Source of the DNA: Flavobacteriales bacterium
GTDB lineage: Bacteria > Bacteroidota > Bacteroidia > UBA10329
Assembly: GCA_016124845.1 (NCBI GenBank)
Contig: WGMW01000022.1
Span: 1 to 64,000 of the forward strand
Length of the DNA: 64,000 nt
Direction of reading: 5' to 3'
Position numbers and translations under genes: made by a program. Of the stretch, positions 27,354 through 37,311 are shown piece after piece. Below the pieces are notes generated by a model that saw only the letters and a list, made by a program, of their open reading frames with translations, ran no database searches and was not told where the DNA came from. Each line of letters opens with the position of its first letter. Position 1 is the first letter of the stretch.

Positions 27354-27953
27354 ATGAGCACGCCCGAAAACATTCATACTACCTTCGACCGCATCCTTCA
27401 GCGAGAGGATAAGGAAAGCCTTCTGAACCAGAAGGGTTTGGTGATTTGGATGACGGGACTTTCGGGTTCTGGCAAGACCACCATCGCAGCAGCAGCCGAA
27501 AAACTTTTTGCTGAAGAAGGAATTCTGACGCAGGTTTTGGATGGCGACAATATCCGTTCGGGGATTAACAACAATCTTGGGTTTTCGGAGGAAGACCGAA
27601 AAGAGAACATCCGCAGAATTGCTGAGGTATCGAAGCTGTTTGTGAACTGCGGAATTGTGACCTTGAACTGTTTCGTGAGCCCGACCAAAGACATCCGCCA
27701 ACAGGCGAAGGACATTTTGGGAGATGACATGCTGGAAGTGTTCGTGAACACGCCATTTGAAGAATGTGAGAAACGCGATGTGAAAGGGCTTTACGCCAAG
27801 GCGCGTGCTGGTCAGATCAAGAATTTCACGGGATTGGATGCTCCCTTCGAAGCACCAGAAAATCCGTTTTTGGATGTAAAAACAGTAGGCCGTTCGGTTG
27901 ACGAATGTGCCCAACAGATATTTGATGCGGTTCTGCCGCTTATCAAAAAGTAG
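27354..27953 (+). CDS. cysC: Adenylyl-sulfate kinase
   Basis: A 199-residue kinase converting APS to PAPS, the universal sulfate donor. Walker A is GLSGSGKTT near residue 40; LDGDNIRSGINNNLGFSEEDRKENIRRIAEV and CFVSPTKDIRQQAK are the APS-binding signatures. It heads a long plus-strand run and precedes cysD by 3 bases. Free-standing CysC with CysDN is expected where PAPS itself is required; the run also encodes two sulfotransferases, so PAPS for polysaccharide sulfation is a good reading. Confidence 0.95.
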   Translation: MSTPENIHTTFDRILQREDKESLLNQKGLVIWMTGLSGSGKTTIAAAAEKLFAEEGILTQVLDGDNIRSGINNNLGFSEEDRKENIRRIAEVSKLFVNCGIVTLNCFVSPTKDIRQQAKDILGDDMLEVFVNTPFEECEKRDVKGLYAKARAGQIKNFTGLDAPFEAPENPFLDVKTVGRSVDECAQQIFDAVLPLIKK

Positions 27954-27956
27954 AAT

Positions 27957-28862
27957 ATGGAATCATACAAATTATCACACCTAAGAGAGCTGGAATCGGA
28001 GTCGATGTTCGTGTTGCGCGAAGTTGCCGCCCAGTTCGAAAACCCTGTCCTTTTATTTTCAGGAGGAAAGGACTCGATCGTTGTAGCCCATTTGGCCCGA
28101 AAGGCTTTTTGGCCAGCCAAGATTCCGTTCCCGATGATGCATGTTGACACAGGTCACAACTTCCCAGAAACCATCGAGTTTCGTGACAGGTACATGGAGA
28201 AATTGGGAGCGAATCTGATCGTGGCTTCGGTTCAGGATAGCATCGATCAAGGAAAAGTTGTGGAGGAAACAGGCTTCAACGCAAGTCGAAACGGTTTGCA
28301 GACCGTGACCCTTTTGGAGGCCATCGAAACGGGCAAGTTTGATTGTGCCATCGGTGGTGCAAGACGTGATGAGGAAAAGGCTCGTGCGAAAGAGCGTTTC
28401 TTCTCTCACCGAGATGATTTCGGACAATGGGATCCGAAGAATCAGCGGCCAGAGCTTTGGAACATTTTCAATGGAAAGAAGCACATGGGCGAGCATTTCC
28501 GTGTGTTCCCGATCAGCAACTGGACGGAAATGGACATCTGGCAGTATATCCTTTTGGAGGGAATTGAGCTCCCAAGCCTGTATTTCAGTCACAAACGCGA
28601 GTGTTTCATGCGTGATGGAATGATTCTCGGAAAGACCGATTTCATTCAGACACGGGACAGCGAAGAGGTAAAGGAAATGCAGATCCGTTTCAGAACGATC
28701 GGTGATGCCACGTGTACGGGAGCCGTTCTTTCTGATGCGTCAACGCTCGAAGCCATTATTGATGAAGTGGCTTCAACACGCGTAACCGAGCGTGGTGGTC
28801 GTGCGGACGACAAGCGTTCGGAGGCTGCAATGGAAGACAGGAAGAAACAAGGTTATTTCTGA
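27957..28862 (+). CDS. cysD: Sulfate adenylyltransferase subunit 2
   Basis: A 301-residue ATP-sulfurylase small subunit making APS from ATP and sulfate. The PP-loop SGGKDSIVVAHLARKAFWP and MMHVDTGHNFPE are the nucleotide motifs; GGARRDEEKARAKERFFS and the final GRADDKRSEAAMEDRKKQGYF match CysD exactly in style. It works with CysN, 42 bases downstream, whose GTPase drives the unfavourable reaction. Confidence 0.96.
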   Translation: MESYKLSHLRELESESMFVLREVAAQFENPVLLFSGGKDSIVVAHLARKAFWPAKIPFPMMHVDTGHNFPETIEFRDRYMEKLGANLIVASVQDSIDQGKVVEETGFNASRNGLQTVTLLEAIETGKFDCAIGGARRDEEKARAKERFFSHRDDFGQWDPKNQRPELWNIFNGKKHMGEHFRVFPISNWTEMDIWQYILLEGIELPSLYFSHKRECFMRDGMILGKTDFIQTRDSEEVKEMQIRFRTIGDATCTGAVLSDASTLEAIIDEVASTRVTERGGRADDKRSEAAMEDRKKQGYF

Positions 28863-28904
28863 TCAGGGAATTAGAGATTAGGTAATTAGTGAATTAGGAT
28901 AAAC

Positions 28905-30191
28905 ATGGCTGAAGTAGCAGAAAAATACGATAGCAAAGGATACCTGAACATGGAGCTTTTGCGCTTCACCACTGCTGGTAGCGTGGATGACGGAAAGAGC
29001 ACACTCATCGGTCGATTGCTGTACGATAGCAAGTCGATCTTCGAGGATCAGATGGAAGCTATTGAGTCGGTAAGCAAAAGAAAAGGCGAGGAGCATGTGA
29101 ATCTTGCGCTTCTGACAGACGGACTTCGTGCTGAGCGTGAACAAGGAATCACCATTGACGTGGCTTATCGCTACTTCGCAACGCCAAAGCGTAAGTTCAT
29201 CATTGCCGACACTCCAGGACACATTCAGTACACCAGAAACATGGTCACGGGTGCGTCAACCGCCAATTTGGCCATCATACTTGTTGATGCCAGAAATGGC
29301 GTGATCGAGCAGACCAAGCGTCATGCTTACATCGCCTCGTTATTGCAGATTCCACACGTGGTTGTTTGTGTGAACAAGATGGATCTTGTGGATTTCGATG
29401 AGAAGGCATTCGAAAAAGTACACAACGATTTTGAGGACTTCTCAGCCAAATTGGCCATCAAGGATGTCCGCTTCGTGCCGATCAGTGCTTTGATGGGCGA
29501 TAACGTGGTTGACCGTTCCAAGAAAATGGATTGGTATCAAGGCCCAACGTTGATGCACATTTTGGAGAACGTTCACATCGGAAGCGATCAGAACCATATC
29601 GATCCTCGTTTCCCAGTTCAGTACGTAGTGCGTCCGATGACAACCGAGTACCACGATTATCGCGGTTATGCGGGTCGCGTGGCTGGTGGTGTCTTCCGTG
29701 CAGGAGAGGAGATTTCGGTTCTTCCTTCAGGATTCACCTCCAAGATCAAATCCATCGACACCATGAATGGCCCTGTAAAAGAGGCATTCCCGCCAATGAG
29801 TGTGACAATGACCTTGGAGGATGACATCGACATTAGTCGTGGTGACATGATCGTGAAGGTGAACAATCAGCCAGAGGCTAAGCAGGAATTTGATGTAATG
29901 ATATGCTGGTTGAATGAGAAACCGATGCAGATCGGTGGTAAGTACGCCTTAAAACACACGTCACGCGATGCGCGTTGCATCATCAAGGATGTGAAGTACA
30001 AGATGAACATCAATACACTTCACAAGATCGAAGATGATAAGACCATCGGCTTGAACGACATTGGCCGAATCACGCTGCGAACAACCGTTCCGATCTTCTT
30101 GGACGGATACCGCAAAAACCGCAACACGGGGTCGATGATTCTTATTGACGAAGCAACCAACAATACCGTTGGTGCGTGTATGGTTGTGTAA
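28905..30191 (+). CDS. cysN: Sulfate adenylyltransferase subunit 1 (GTPase)
   Basis: A 428-residue EF-Tu-like GTPase subunit of ATP sulfurylase. G1 is AGSVDDGKSTLIGRLLYDS, G2/G3 are in GITIDVAYRYF and IADTPGH, and G4 is VNKMDL. Two beta-barrel domains follow (about 230-428). It lacks a fused CysC domain, consistent with the separate cysC gene. Together with CysC and CysD it makes PAPS. hldE follows 15 bases later. Confidence 0.96.
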   Translation: MAEVAEKYDSKGYLNMELLRFTTAGSVDDGKSTLIGRLLYDSKSIFEDQMEAIESVSKRKGEEHVNLALLTDGLRAEREQGITIDVAYRYFATPKRKFIIADTPGHIQYTRNMVTGASTANLAIILVDARNGVIEQTKRHAYIASLLQIPHVVVCVNKMDLVDFDEKAFEKVHNDFEDFSAKLAIKDVRFVPISALMGDNVVDRSKKMDWYQGPTLMHILENVHIGSDQNHIDPRFPVQYVVRPMTTEYHDYRGYAGRVAGGVFRAGEEISVLPSGFTSKIKSIDTMNGPVKEAFPPMSVTMTLEDDIDISRGDMIVKVNNQPEAKQEFDVMICWLNEKPMQIGGKYALKHTSRDARCIIKDVKYKMNINTLHKIEDDKTIGLNDIGRITLRTTVPIFLDGYRKNRNTGSMILIDEATNNTVGACMVV

Positions 30192-30206
30192 ATTCAACCT
30201 CAATTT

Positions 30207-31583
30207 ATGGGAGCTCAACCGCGCATATTGGTAATTGGCGACATCATGCTCGACCAGTATGTGGCAGGAAACGTGACGCGCATAAGCCCTGAAGCTCCAG
30301 TTCCCGTAGTGAAAGTTAACCGTGAATGGTCAACGCTTGGTGGTGCTGGAAACGTGGCTGCGAATGTGGCTTCGTTGGGTGGAAAAGCAACGCTTCTCGG
30401 ACTGGTCGGAAATGATGCGGCTTCAGCTACAATTCTCGATTCTTGCACTAATGTTGGGATTACTTCTGCTTTGATTCAAGGAAGCCAACCAACGATTGTG
30501 AAAACACGCGTGGTCTCTGGTCAGCAGATCGTTCGTTTCGATAGAGAAGAGGAACTTGTTTGGAATGATGCGCAGTTGGCGGAATTCTCTACAAAATTGG
30601 AGGCTATAATTCCTGATTCAGATGTAATTCTGCTGTCAGATTATGCCAAGGGAACACTTTCTGATCAGGTCTTGAAATTGATTTTCGAATTGGCCTCAGC
30701 TAACGGTAAACGAGTTCTGATTGATCCGAAACGGGCTGATTGGTCAGCTTACAGCGGAGCATTTCTTATCACTCCGAATTTGGCCGAACTGGCCATGACC
30801 GGAGCTGGAAAAAGCATCAAGAATGACGATAATCTGGTTGTGAGTGCTTGTCAGAAATTGCGTAATCAGTTTGCCATTGAAAATATCGTTGCTACGCGAT
30901 CCAGTTATGGAATGACGGTGGTTTCTGACAGGAAAGTTCTCAACATTCCAACGCGCGCATTAGAGGTTTTCGATGTGAGCGGTGCTGGAGACACGGTCCT
31001 TGCCGCATTCGGCATGAGTTTGGCCGAAGGAAAAACGGTCACCGAAAGCGCATTCGTTGCCAATGCGGCAGCTGGAATTGTGGTCAGTAAGCGCGGAACG
31101 GCCGTGGTTCATCATTCAGAATTGGAAACTTTTCTGAAAGGCGGTTTCAAAGAAGTTTCCCGAACGCAGGTTGAAGATTTCAAGCAGACCAATGCTGGAA
31201 GAAAAATGGTTTTCACCAACGGCTGTTTCGATGTGCTGCATCAAGGTCACAGAAAACTGTTGCAGGAAGCCCGCGAGTTGGGCGATCTGCTTGTGGTCGG
31301 TCTCAATTCCGATGATTCCATCAAACGCCTAAAAGGAGAATCACGACCAATAAACATGGTTGACCAGCGCGTTGAAGCATTAGCTGCATTGCCATTTATT
31401 GATGCCATTATTGTCTTTGAAGAAGACACGCCTTACGAACTCCTTACGCAGTTGCAACCCAAGATTCTTGTAAAAGGAGGCGATTACGAACCGAAGGATG
31501 TCGTAGGAGCGGATCTGGTGGACGAAGTGGTGATCATTCCATTGGTTCAAGGCGTTTCTACAACTGATCTGCTTGGCCAATGA
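30207..31583 (+). CDS. hldE: Bifunctional heptose 7-phosphate kinase / heptose 1-phosphate adenylyltransferase
   Basis: A 458-residue fusion. Residues 1-310 form a PfkB-type kinase ([51 protein letters not shown]). About 328-458 form a cytidylyltransferase-fold adenylyltransferase ([13 protein letters not shown], then [12 protein letters not shown]). In other bacteria HldE makes ADP-D-glycero-beta-D-manno-heptose for LPS core. No gmhA/gmhB or heptosyltransferase is nearby. Placement between PAPS and GDP-fucose genes suggests a heptose or related activated sugar for the surface polysaccharide. It overlaps the next gene by 4 bases. Confidence 0.93.
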   Translation: MGAQPRILVIGDIMLDQYVAGNVTRISPEAPVPVVKVNREWSTLGGAGNVAANVASLGGKATLLGLVGNDAASATILDSCTNVGITSALIQGSQPTIVKTRVVSGQQIVRFDREEELVWNDAQLAEFSTKLEAIIPDSDVILLSDYAKGTLSDQVLKLIFELASANGKRVLIDPKRADWSAYSGAFLITPNLAELAMTGAGKSIKNDDNLVVSACQKLRNQFAIENIVATRSSYGMTVVSDRKVLNIPTRALEVFDVSGAGDTVLAAFGMSLAEGKTVTESAFVANAAAGIVVSKRGTAVVHHSELETFLKGGFKEVSRTQVEDFKQTNAGRKMVFTNGCFDVLHQGHRKLLQEARELGDLLVVGLNSDDSIKRLKGESRPINMVDQRVEALAALPFIDAIIVFEEDTPYELLTQLQPKILVKGGDYEPKDVVGADLVDEVVIIPLVQGVSTTDLLGQ

Positions 31584-32524
31584 TGCAGCCCGATTCCAAG
31601 ATCTATGTGGCTGGCCACAATGGAATGGTCGGTTCTTCCATGGTGCGATTGCTGGGAAAATCGGGGTTTACAAACATCATCGCCCGAAGCTCCTCGGAGC
31701 TTGATCTTCGAAATCAGGTTTTGGTGAATGAATTCTTCGAAAACGAAAAACCTGAATTTGTGTTTTTGGCGGCCGCCAAGGTCGGTGGCATTCTTGCCAA
31801 CGACACCTACCGTGCTGATTTCATCTACGATAACTTGATGATCGAGGCCAATGTGATTCATGCTGCGTATCAGTACCAGGTCAAGAAGCTGCTGTTTTTG
31901 GGGTCATCCTGCATCTATCCGAAAATGGCCGATCAGCCCATCAAGGAAGAATATCTCCTGTCAGGCGCTTTGGAACCGACCAACGAACCGTATGCCATTG
32001 CCAAGATCGCAGGAATCAAACTATGTGAGAATTACCGAAAGCAGTACGGTTGCAACTTCGTTAGTGCGATGCCGACAAACCTTTATGGCGTTGGCGACAA
32101 CTACCATCCGCAGAACTCGCATGTGTTGCCAGCGCTCATCCGCAAGTTCCATTTGGCAAAAGAGAATGGAGATGCTACAGTGGAACTTTGGGGTTCTGGA
32201 ACGCCAAAACGAGAGTTCCTTTATATTGACGACCTTGCTTCTGCATGTTTGTTCATGATGCAGAATTACAATGAAGCCGCGTTCTTGAATGTCGGTGTTG
32301 GCGAGGACATCTCCATTGCCGAACTGGCCGAAACCATCAAAGGAATTATCGGTTTTGAGGGGGAAATAAAATGGAATACCGAAATGCCAGATGGCACGCC
32401 CAGAAAACTGCTGGATGTAAGTAAATTGGCCGCTATGGGCTGGAAACCGACCATCGGATTAGATGAAGGCATCAAATTGGCGTATGCCGATTTTCTGAAC
32501 AGAAAGGACCAGTTGAATGGCTAA
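31580..32524 (+). CDS. fcl: GDP-L-fucose synthase
   Basis: A 314-residue epimerase/reductase that turns GDP-4-keto-6-deoxymannose into GDP-L-fucose using NADPH. The cofactor motif is [51 protein letters not shown] contains the Ser and Tyr-x-x-x-Lys catalytic set in the fcl/WcaG wording. It overlaps hldE by 4 and gmd by 8 bases. Gene order fcl-gmd supplies GDP-fucose. Confidence 0.95.
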   Translation: MMQPDSKIYVAGHNGMVGSSMVRLLGKSGFTNIIARSSSELDLRNQVLVNEFFENEKPEFVFLAAAKVGGILANDTYRADFIYDNLMIEANVIHAAYQYQVKKLLFLGSSCIYPKMADQPIKEEYLLSGALEPTNEPYAIAKIAGIKLCENYRKQYGCNFVSAMPTNLYGVGDNYHPQNSHVLPALIRKFHLAKENGDATVELWGSGTPKREFLYIDDLASACLFMMQNYNEAAFLNVGVGEDISIAELAETIKGIIGFEGEIKWNTEMPDGTPRKLLDVSKLAAMGWKPTIGLDEGIKLAYADFLNRKDQLNG

Positions 32525-33581
32525 GAAGGTTGCGCTGATAACGGGTGTCACAGGACAGGACGGTGCTTACCTATCCGAACTTTTGCTGAGCAAAGGCTAT
32601 GAAGTTCACGGCATCAAGCGAAGAAGTTCGCTTTTCAATACCGAGCGTGTCGATCACTTGTATCAGGATCCGCACGAGAAGGATATTCGTTTCAAGTTGC
32701 ATTATGGCGATCTGACCGATTCCAATTGCATCACCCGTATTATTCAAGAAGTGCAGCCTGATGAGATCTATAATCTCGGAGCGATGAGCCATGTACAGGT
32801 CAGTTTCGAAATTCCTGAGTACACCGCAGATGCAGATGGAATTGGCGCATTGCGGGTTCTGGAAGCAGTTCGATTGCTTGGCCTGAAGGACAAGACAAAA
32901 GTCTATCAGGCATCAACGTCCGAACTGTTCGGCATGGCAAAGGAATTTCCGCAGAATGAGAACACACCGTTCCATCCGCGTTCACCATATGGAGTGGCAA
33001 AATTGTACGCCTATTGGATCGCGGTCAATTACCGCGAAGCACACGGAATCTTTACCTGTAACGGAATTCTGTACAATCACGAATCGCCATTACGTGGTGA
33101 GACATTCGTCACCAGAAAAGTGACGCGTGCGGTTGCCAATATCGTGGCAGGAAAACAGGATGTTCTCTTTTTGGGAAATCTCAACGCCAAACGCGACTGG
33201 GGTCACGCCAAGGATTTTGTAGAGGCCATGTGGCTCATGTTGCAGCAAGATGAACCTGAGGATTTTGTGATCGCGACAGGTGTCAGCACATCTGTTAGGG
33301 ATTTCACAAGGATGGCATTTGCCGAAGCAGGAGTAGAACTCGAATTCAAAGGTACAGGACAGCATGAGGTTGGGGTTATTTCCGGTCTTTCCGTGCAGCA
33401 TGAGCAGTTGAAGATCGGACAGGAAGTGGTAAAGATCGATCCGAACTATTTCCGCCCTGCGGAGGTGGATACGTTAATAGGTGACGCATCCAAAGCAAAA
33501 GAAACATTGGGATGGCAGCCGAAAATCACTTTGAAAGAACTGGTTTCTGAGATGGTCCGTAATGATGTTTCCAGATTTTGA
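32517..33581 (+). CDS. gmd: GDP-mannose 4,6-dehydratase
   Basis: A 354-residue NADP-dependent short-chain dehydrogenase making GDP-4-keto-6-deoxy-D-mannose. [31 protein letters not shown] is the nucleotide motif; [16 protein letters not shown] and [15 protein letters not shown] have the active-site residues; [19 protein letters not shown] is typical of GMD. Works with fcl for GDP-fucose and could share GDP-mannose with the AlgD-like dehydrogenase downstream. About 165 bases follow before the first sulfotransferase gene. Confidence 0.96.
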   Translation: MAKKVALITGVTGQDGAYLSELLLSKGYEVHGIKRRSSLFNTERVDHLYQDPHEKDIRFKLHYGDLTDSNCITRIIQEVQPDEIYNLGAMSHVQVSFEIPEYTADADGIGALRVLEAVRLLGLKDKTKVYQASTSELFGMAKEFPQNENTPFHPRSPYGVAKLYAYWIAVNYREAHGIFTCNGILYNHESPLRGETFVTRKVTRAVANIVAGKQDVLFLGNLNAKRDWGHAKDFVEAMWLMLQQDEPEDFVIATGVSTSVRDFTRMAFAEAGVELEFKGTGQHEVGVISGLSVQHEQLKIGQEVVKIDPNYFRPAEVDTLIGDASKAKETLGWQPKITLKELVSEMVRNDVSRF

Positions 33582-33747
33582 CCTTGTATACTCTGAGAAT
33601 AAATGAGAGGTCGCAATCGTCATCAAATGGCTTTAGTAGCTTTGCATGGCCAATATTATTGTAAGGGTGTTGACCACGGAAAAACCTTATTGGGATGAAG
33701 AGAAAGTCTCGGATTGAAATTTATTGACGGTATTGACAAACCTACAA

Positions 33748-34785
33748 ATGAATAATCTTAACTCGAATGCACTTAAGGTGGGACTGATTCTTTATGACAG
33801 TCGGTCGGGGTCAACATTTTTGTCATCACTTTTGGATCGTTATTCGGGGATTCTTGTTCTTCCGGAAACAAGCCTGCTTTATAATATACTGTTAGACGGG
33901 AATCAGGTTTATGACAGTATCGAGAAAATAGATGCTCTTCTGCATCGTCTATATGAGGAAAAGCAATTTGAGGAGTTGTCAATGGATAGGTCGGTGCTTC
34001 GACAGGCCATTCTATCAGGTGGAGAATTGAAAATTGAAGTTTTCTATTCCATCCTGTGCGTTTACTTCGGCATGGATCGACTTGACGATCATGTGGTTGT
34101 TATGAAAATCCCAAGAGCACATGAGCGACTGGAGCATTTTAATAGATTCTTGCCCGATTTTCGTGTAGTGCATTTGATAAGGGATGGACGGGCGGTTTTT
34201 TACTCCAAAATGAAGTCAAGATCGCTCACAAAAAGGGTCTTTGAGAAAAATCTAATTGTAGCGGCCTTAGGTTGGAGGTCAAAGATAAGGTCTTCGACAT
34301 CTTACGGGGATGAGATTATTACGGTTCGCTACGAAGACATTCTTGCTGATGAGGAATCCAATGTGCAGAAAATCTTAGATTTTCTGCACATTTCTGAAAA
34401 GGGGCGAGTCATAAGCAATGACGCCTCCAACTATTTAAGGAAAATTGGCAAGGAGCAACAGAAATTTCACCGTAACATAGGTAAAAAACCAAAAGAGTTG
34501 AACCCGAACCGGTATCTGGAAGAATTGTCATCAGCACAGATTTCTCTTTATGAGTGTATTGCTGGAGATATCTTGCGAAAACACGGATATACGGCCCACA
34601 GGAATGAAATGAGTCTGTATGAACGTTTCATCGGGCCATTCTTTCTTTTGGGATTTTATTGTCTCCAGTTCGTTGGCTCAAGGTCTATGATTGTTATGCA
34701 TTCTGTTTTTGAGGGTACGTTTAAAGAAAAGGTGCGCAATAAGCTGATTGACCTTGGTCTCTTAAAGATCAAAGTGTCGACATGA
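33748..34785 (+). CDS. PAPS-dependent sulfotransferase
   Basis: A 345-residue sulfotransferase-family protein. The 5'-phosphosulfate loop reads LILYDSRSGSTFLSSLLDRY near residue 15, and the 3'-phosphate motif reads VVHLIRDGRAVFYSK near 145. A later hydrophobic stretch (FIGPFFLLGFYCLQFVG) near 300 suggests membrane association. The ATG at 33748 is chosen over a TTG at 33724. It should transfer sulfate from PAPS to a sugar hydroxyl, probably in the polysaccharide made by this locus; the acceptor is unknown. It overlaps the polymerase gene by 4 bases. Confidence 0.82.
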   Translation: MNNLNSNALKVGLILYDSRSGSTFLSSLLDRYSGILVLPETSLLYNILLDGNQVYDSIEKIDALLHRLYEEKQFEELSMDRSVLRQAILSGGELKIEVFYSILCVYFGMDRLDDHVVVMKIPRAHERLEHFNRFLPDFRVVHLIRDGRAVFYSKMKSRSLTKRVFEKNLIVAALGWRSKIRSSTSYGDEIITVRYEDILADEESNVQKILDFLHISEKGRVISNDASNYLRKIGKEQQKFHRNIGKKPKELNPNRYLEELSSAQISLYECIAGDILRKHGYTAHRNEMSLYERFIGPFFLLGFYCLQFVGSRSMIVMHSVFEGTFKEKVRNKLIDLGLLKIKVST

Positions 34786-36035
34786 ATTATTTCACCCCTT
34801 CATACAAAAGCCTGCTCAAGATAGCATTAATGGCTCCGTTTGCGACACTTGTTCTGCACGCGGAAACAAAGGCAAGTACCGCTAACCTCGGTTTTCTTTT
34901 CAAACTAATAATCATGCTTTTTTTTGTTTTTGGGGCGCTATGGAAGGTCCGAAACAAAAGGCTTCCGGACTTCTTTGTGTTGGGCGTACTATTCCTTATC
35001 AAAGGGATAATCATTGTGCCCGACAAAGTCATATATCTGGAAACGGCAGTAAAGGTCAGTTTCATAGCATTCATTTTACCGTTGACCGTTCTGTACGCTT
35101 TGAAAAGTCCAATCGCAAAAATTGATAAGTACATATTTTACCTATGCGCATTATTGATTTCTAGTACAGTTCCATATCATTTGGGTCTGCTTCAGAATGA
35201 TTTGGCAATCGAGGTGGGTAAGTATGATATGAGGAAGTATAGTGCTGAAGGTGTGCTGTTCACTGGACCGTTCGAAAATATCCACAATGCAGCCATTACG
35301 CTCACGTTTTGTTCGATAGGCACCCTCAAGTTCTTTCGTGCTACAAGGAAATTGGGTGTTAAACTGATTCTTCTTCTTCTGGTACTGGTTGGATTACTCG
35401 GTGTTTACTTGACCTATGTCCGGACAGCATGGGTCATGCTGCTTTTCGGTGGCGTGGTTATGCTCTTCTACAACCAAAGGACGTTGAAGAAAAAAATCCG
35501 GAACTATGCCTTGGCAGTTTTGACGGTCATTTGTGTTCTTTGGGTTTATTCACAGTCTGAGGTTGTGCAAATGCGGCTAAACAATACGAATGCTTACGGT
35601 GGTGAGGCATTGTCTGAAGGCTCTGGACGATTGGTTTTCTGGGGAACGATGATTCAGTATTTGGGAGAACTCGACCTGTTTCGTCTTGCGTTTGGTACAG
35701 GCAGAGAGAGTGGAATGGATTACATGTATGAGAAAATCAACCGTAGGCTCTTTTCCCACAATGGATTTTTGGATATTTTGGTTTCTACCGGTGTTATTGG
35801 ATTGTTGCTGTTCTTGGCAATGATTGGCAAAATCGGGGTAAAAATTATCCAACCTTTTCATTTGTCTCAACGAACAAGACACCACAATCTCAGCATTGTT
35901 TTCAGCATCATGCTCATGGTCAGTATTTTCTTTCAGTCTCATCAGATGTTTTGGGCGTTGATTTTGGTGGGGTTGCTGGTAGGAATGAACATGCACGAGG
36001 TGAGACAACTGGAACTGACAAAAAATGGTAGATAA
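34782..36035 (+). CDS. O-antigen ligase/polymerase-type membrane protein (Wzy-like)
   Basis: A 417-residue protein with about ten membrane helices and the O-antigen ligase/Wzy_C features: YVRTAWVMLLFGGVVML, the large loop after it with GSGRLVFWGTMIQYL, and SHNGFLDILVSTGVIGLLLF. In Wzx/Wzy loci this is the repeat-unit polymerase in the inner membrane. Wzx follows with an 11-base overlap, which supports Wzy over a WaaL-type ligase. Confidence 0.85.
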   Translation: MNYFTPSYKSLLKIALMAPFATLVLHAETKASTANLGFLFKLIIMLFFVFGALWKVRNKRLPDFFVLGVLFLIKGIIIVPDKVIYLETAVKVSFIAFILPLTVLYALKSPIAKIDKYIFYLCALLISSTVPYHLGLLQNDLAIEVGKYDMRKYSAEGVLFTGPFENIHNAAITLTFCSIGTLKFFRATRKLGVKLILLLLVLVGLLGVYLTYVRTAWVMLLFGGVVMLFYNQRTLKKKIRNYALAVLTVICVLWVYSQSEVVQMRLNNTNAYGGEALSEGSGRLVFWGTMIQYLGELDLFRLAFGTGRESGMDYMYEKINRRLFSHNGFLDILVSTGVIGLLLFLAMIGKIGVKIIQPFHLSQRTRHHNLSIVFSIMLMVSIFFQSHQMFWALILVGLLVGMNMHEVRQLELTKNGR

Positions 36036-37311
36036 ACCCGCTCAATTTGAGAAACGGAAAATACTGTTCCAGTCCTTTCTGGCGTTGATTACCCGTACGT
36101 TTGCGGCTGGAATATCATTCTTACTTACAGTAGTTGTAACAAACTCATTGAGTCAGGTCGATAGTGGCTTGTTTTTCATTTCGCTTACAATGTTTAATGT
36201 GCTTTCAGTCGTTTTTACTTTGGGGTTTGACACCGTTCTCTTGAAAAAAATGAGCTTTGTTGAAAATGATGAGGCGGTAAAACAGGACGTTTTCGCTTCC
36301 TTGTTCTTGAGTTTTGTAGTTTCTGGACTTGTTGCTTTAGCACTGACCGCGACTTCCGGATGGATGTCGCTGGTAGTATTCAATAAACCAGAGCTCAATA
36401 ACGCCCTATTTTTCATGATTATTTGTTTCCCGTTCCAAGCGGGTTTACAGATAATCTCAAATATGTTACAGGCGCTACAAAAAACAGTTCTTGCGATTTC
36501 CGTTGTCAAGTTAATTATTCCGACAATGGTGGTTTTAGTCGTTTTTCTTGCAGGAGTTTCAGATTTGAGGTTGCTGGTCGGGCTGTACCTTTTGGTCACG
36601 GCTATCACCTTCACTTTCTCCGTATTTCTTATAAGGAATTATCTCATTGTCTCATCTGGTTCACTGAGACGGTTTGCAAACCTTTTTCGAGAAGCAAGGA
36701 ATTTCTGGATGATAACCGTATTCCAACAAATTTCAATTTGGGCAGGACAATTGGTTGTAGGTGTTTACCTACCAGCTGAGGATGCCGCCATTTATGCAGT
36801 TTGCAGAAACACAACCATGATGATGAGCTTTCTGCTTGTGGCGGTCAATTTTGTGAGTGCACCCCGGTTTGCAAAGTTTTTTGAAGAAGGGCGTCACGAA
36901 TCGTTGCGCGAACATTTCATCTTCACCAATAAGATTCTTCTGACCGTTTCGGTTCCTGTTATGATCGTAATGGTTTTTGGCGCTGATTTCATTCTCAGTT
37001 TATTTGGAAGCGGATACAGTAGTGAAGTCTCAAAACAAACCCTTATCATTCTGTCCATAGGGCAATTTGTCAATGTTGTTTCTGGCTCCGTAGGATATAT
37101 GCTCTTAATGACCGGAAACGAGCGCTACTACAGAAATGGAGTTGTTATTAACGGCATTCTTGCGATAGGACTTTCATTTCTTCTCGTTCCGAATTATGGC
37201 GTTATTGGCAGCGCTCTTGCAACGGTTATATCCATGATTTTCGTCAATGGCTATAATGCATATTTCGTGAACCTAAAGTTGGGCATTCCAGCACTGGTCT
37301 TCAGAAAATGA
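36025..37311 (+). CDS. Polysaccharide flippase (Wzx-like, MOP superfamily)
   Basis: A 428-residue membrane protein with about twelve helices, resembling oligosaccharide flippases. The N-terminal FQSFLALITRTFAAGISFLLTVVVTNSL and the middle ARNFWMITVFQQISIWAGQLVVGVYLP are typical of RfbX/Wzx. It should move lipid-linked repeat units across the inner membrane for Wzy. Substrate is unknown; sulfated and uronate units would be unusual cargo. Overlaps the polymerase gene by 11 and the glycosyltransferase gene by 4 bases. Confidence 0.87.
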   Translation: MVDKPAQFEKRKILFQSFLALITRTFAAGISFLLTVVVTNSLSQVDSGLFFISLTMFNVLSVVFTLGFDTVLLKKMSFVENDEAVKQDVFASLFLSFVVSGLVALALTATSGWMSLVVFNKPELNNALFFMIICFPFQAGLQIISNMLQALQKTVLAISVVKLIIPTMVVLVVFLAGVSDLRLLVGLYLLVTAITFTFSVFLIRNYLIVSSGSLRRFANLFREARNFWMITVFQQISIWAGQLVVGVYLPAEDAAIYAVCRNTTMMMSFLLVAVNFVSAPRFAKFFEEGRHESLREHFIFTNKILLTVSVPVMIVMVFGADFILSLFGSGYSSEVSKQTLIILSIGQFVNVVSGSVGYMLLMTGNERYYRNGVVINGILAIGLSFLLVPNYGVIGSALATVISMIFVNGYNAYFVNLKLGIPALVFRK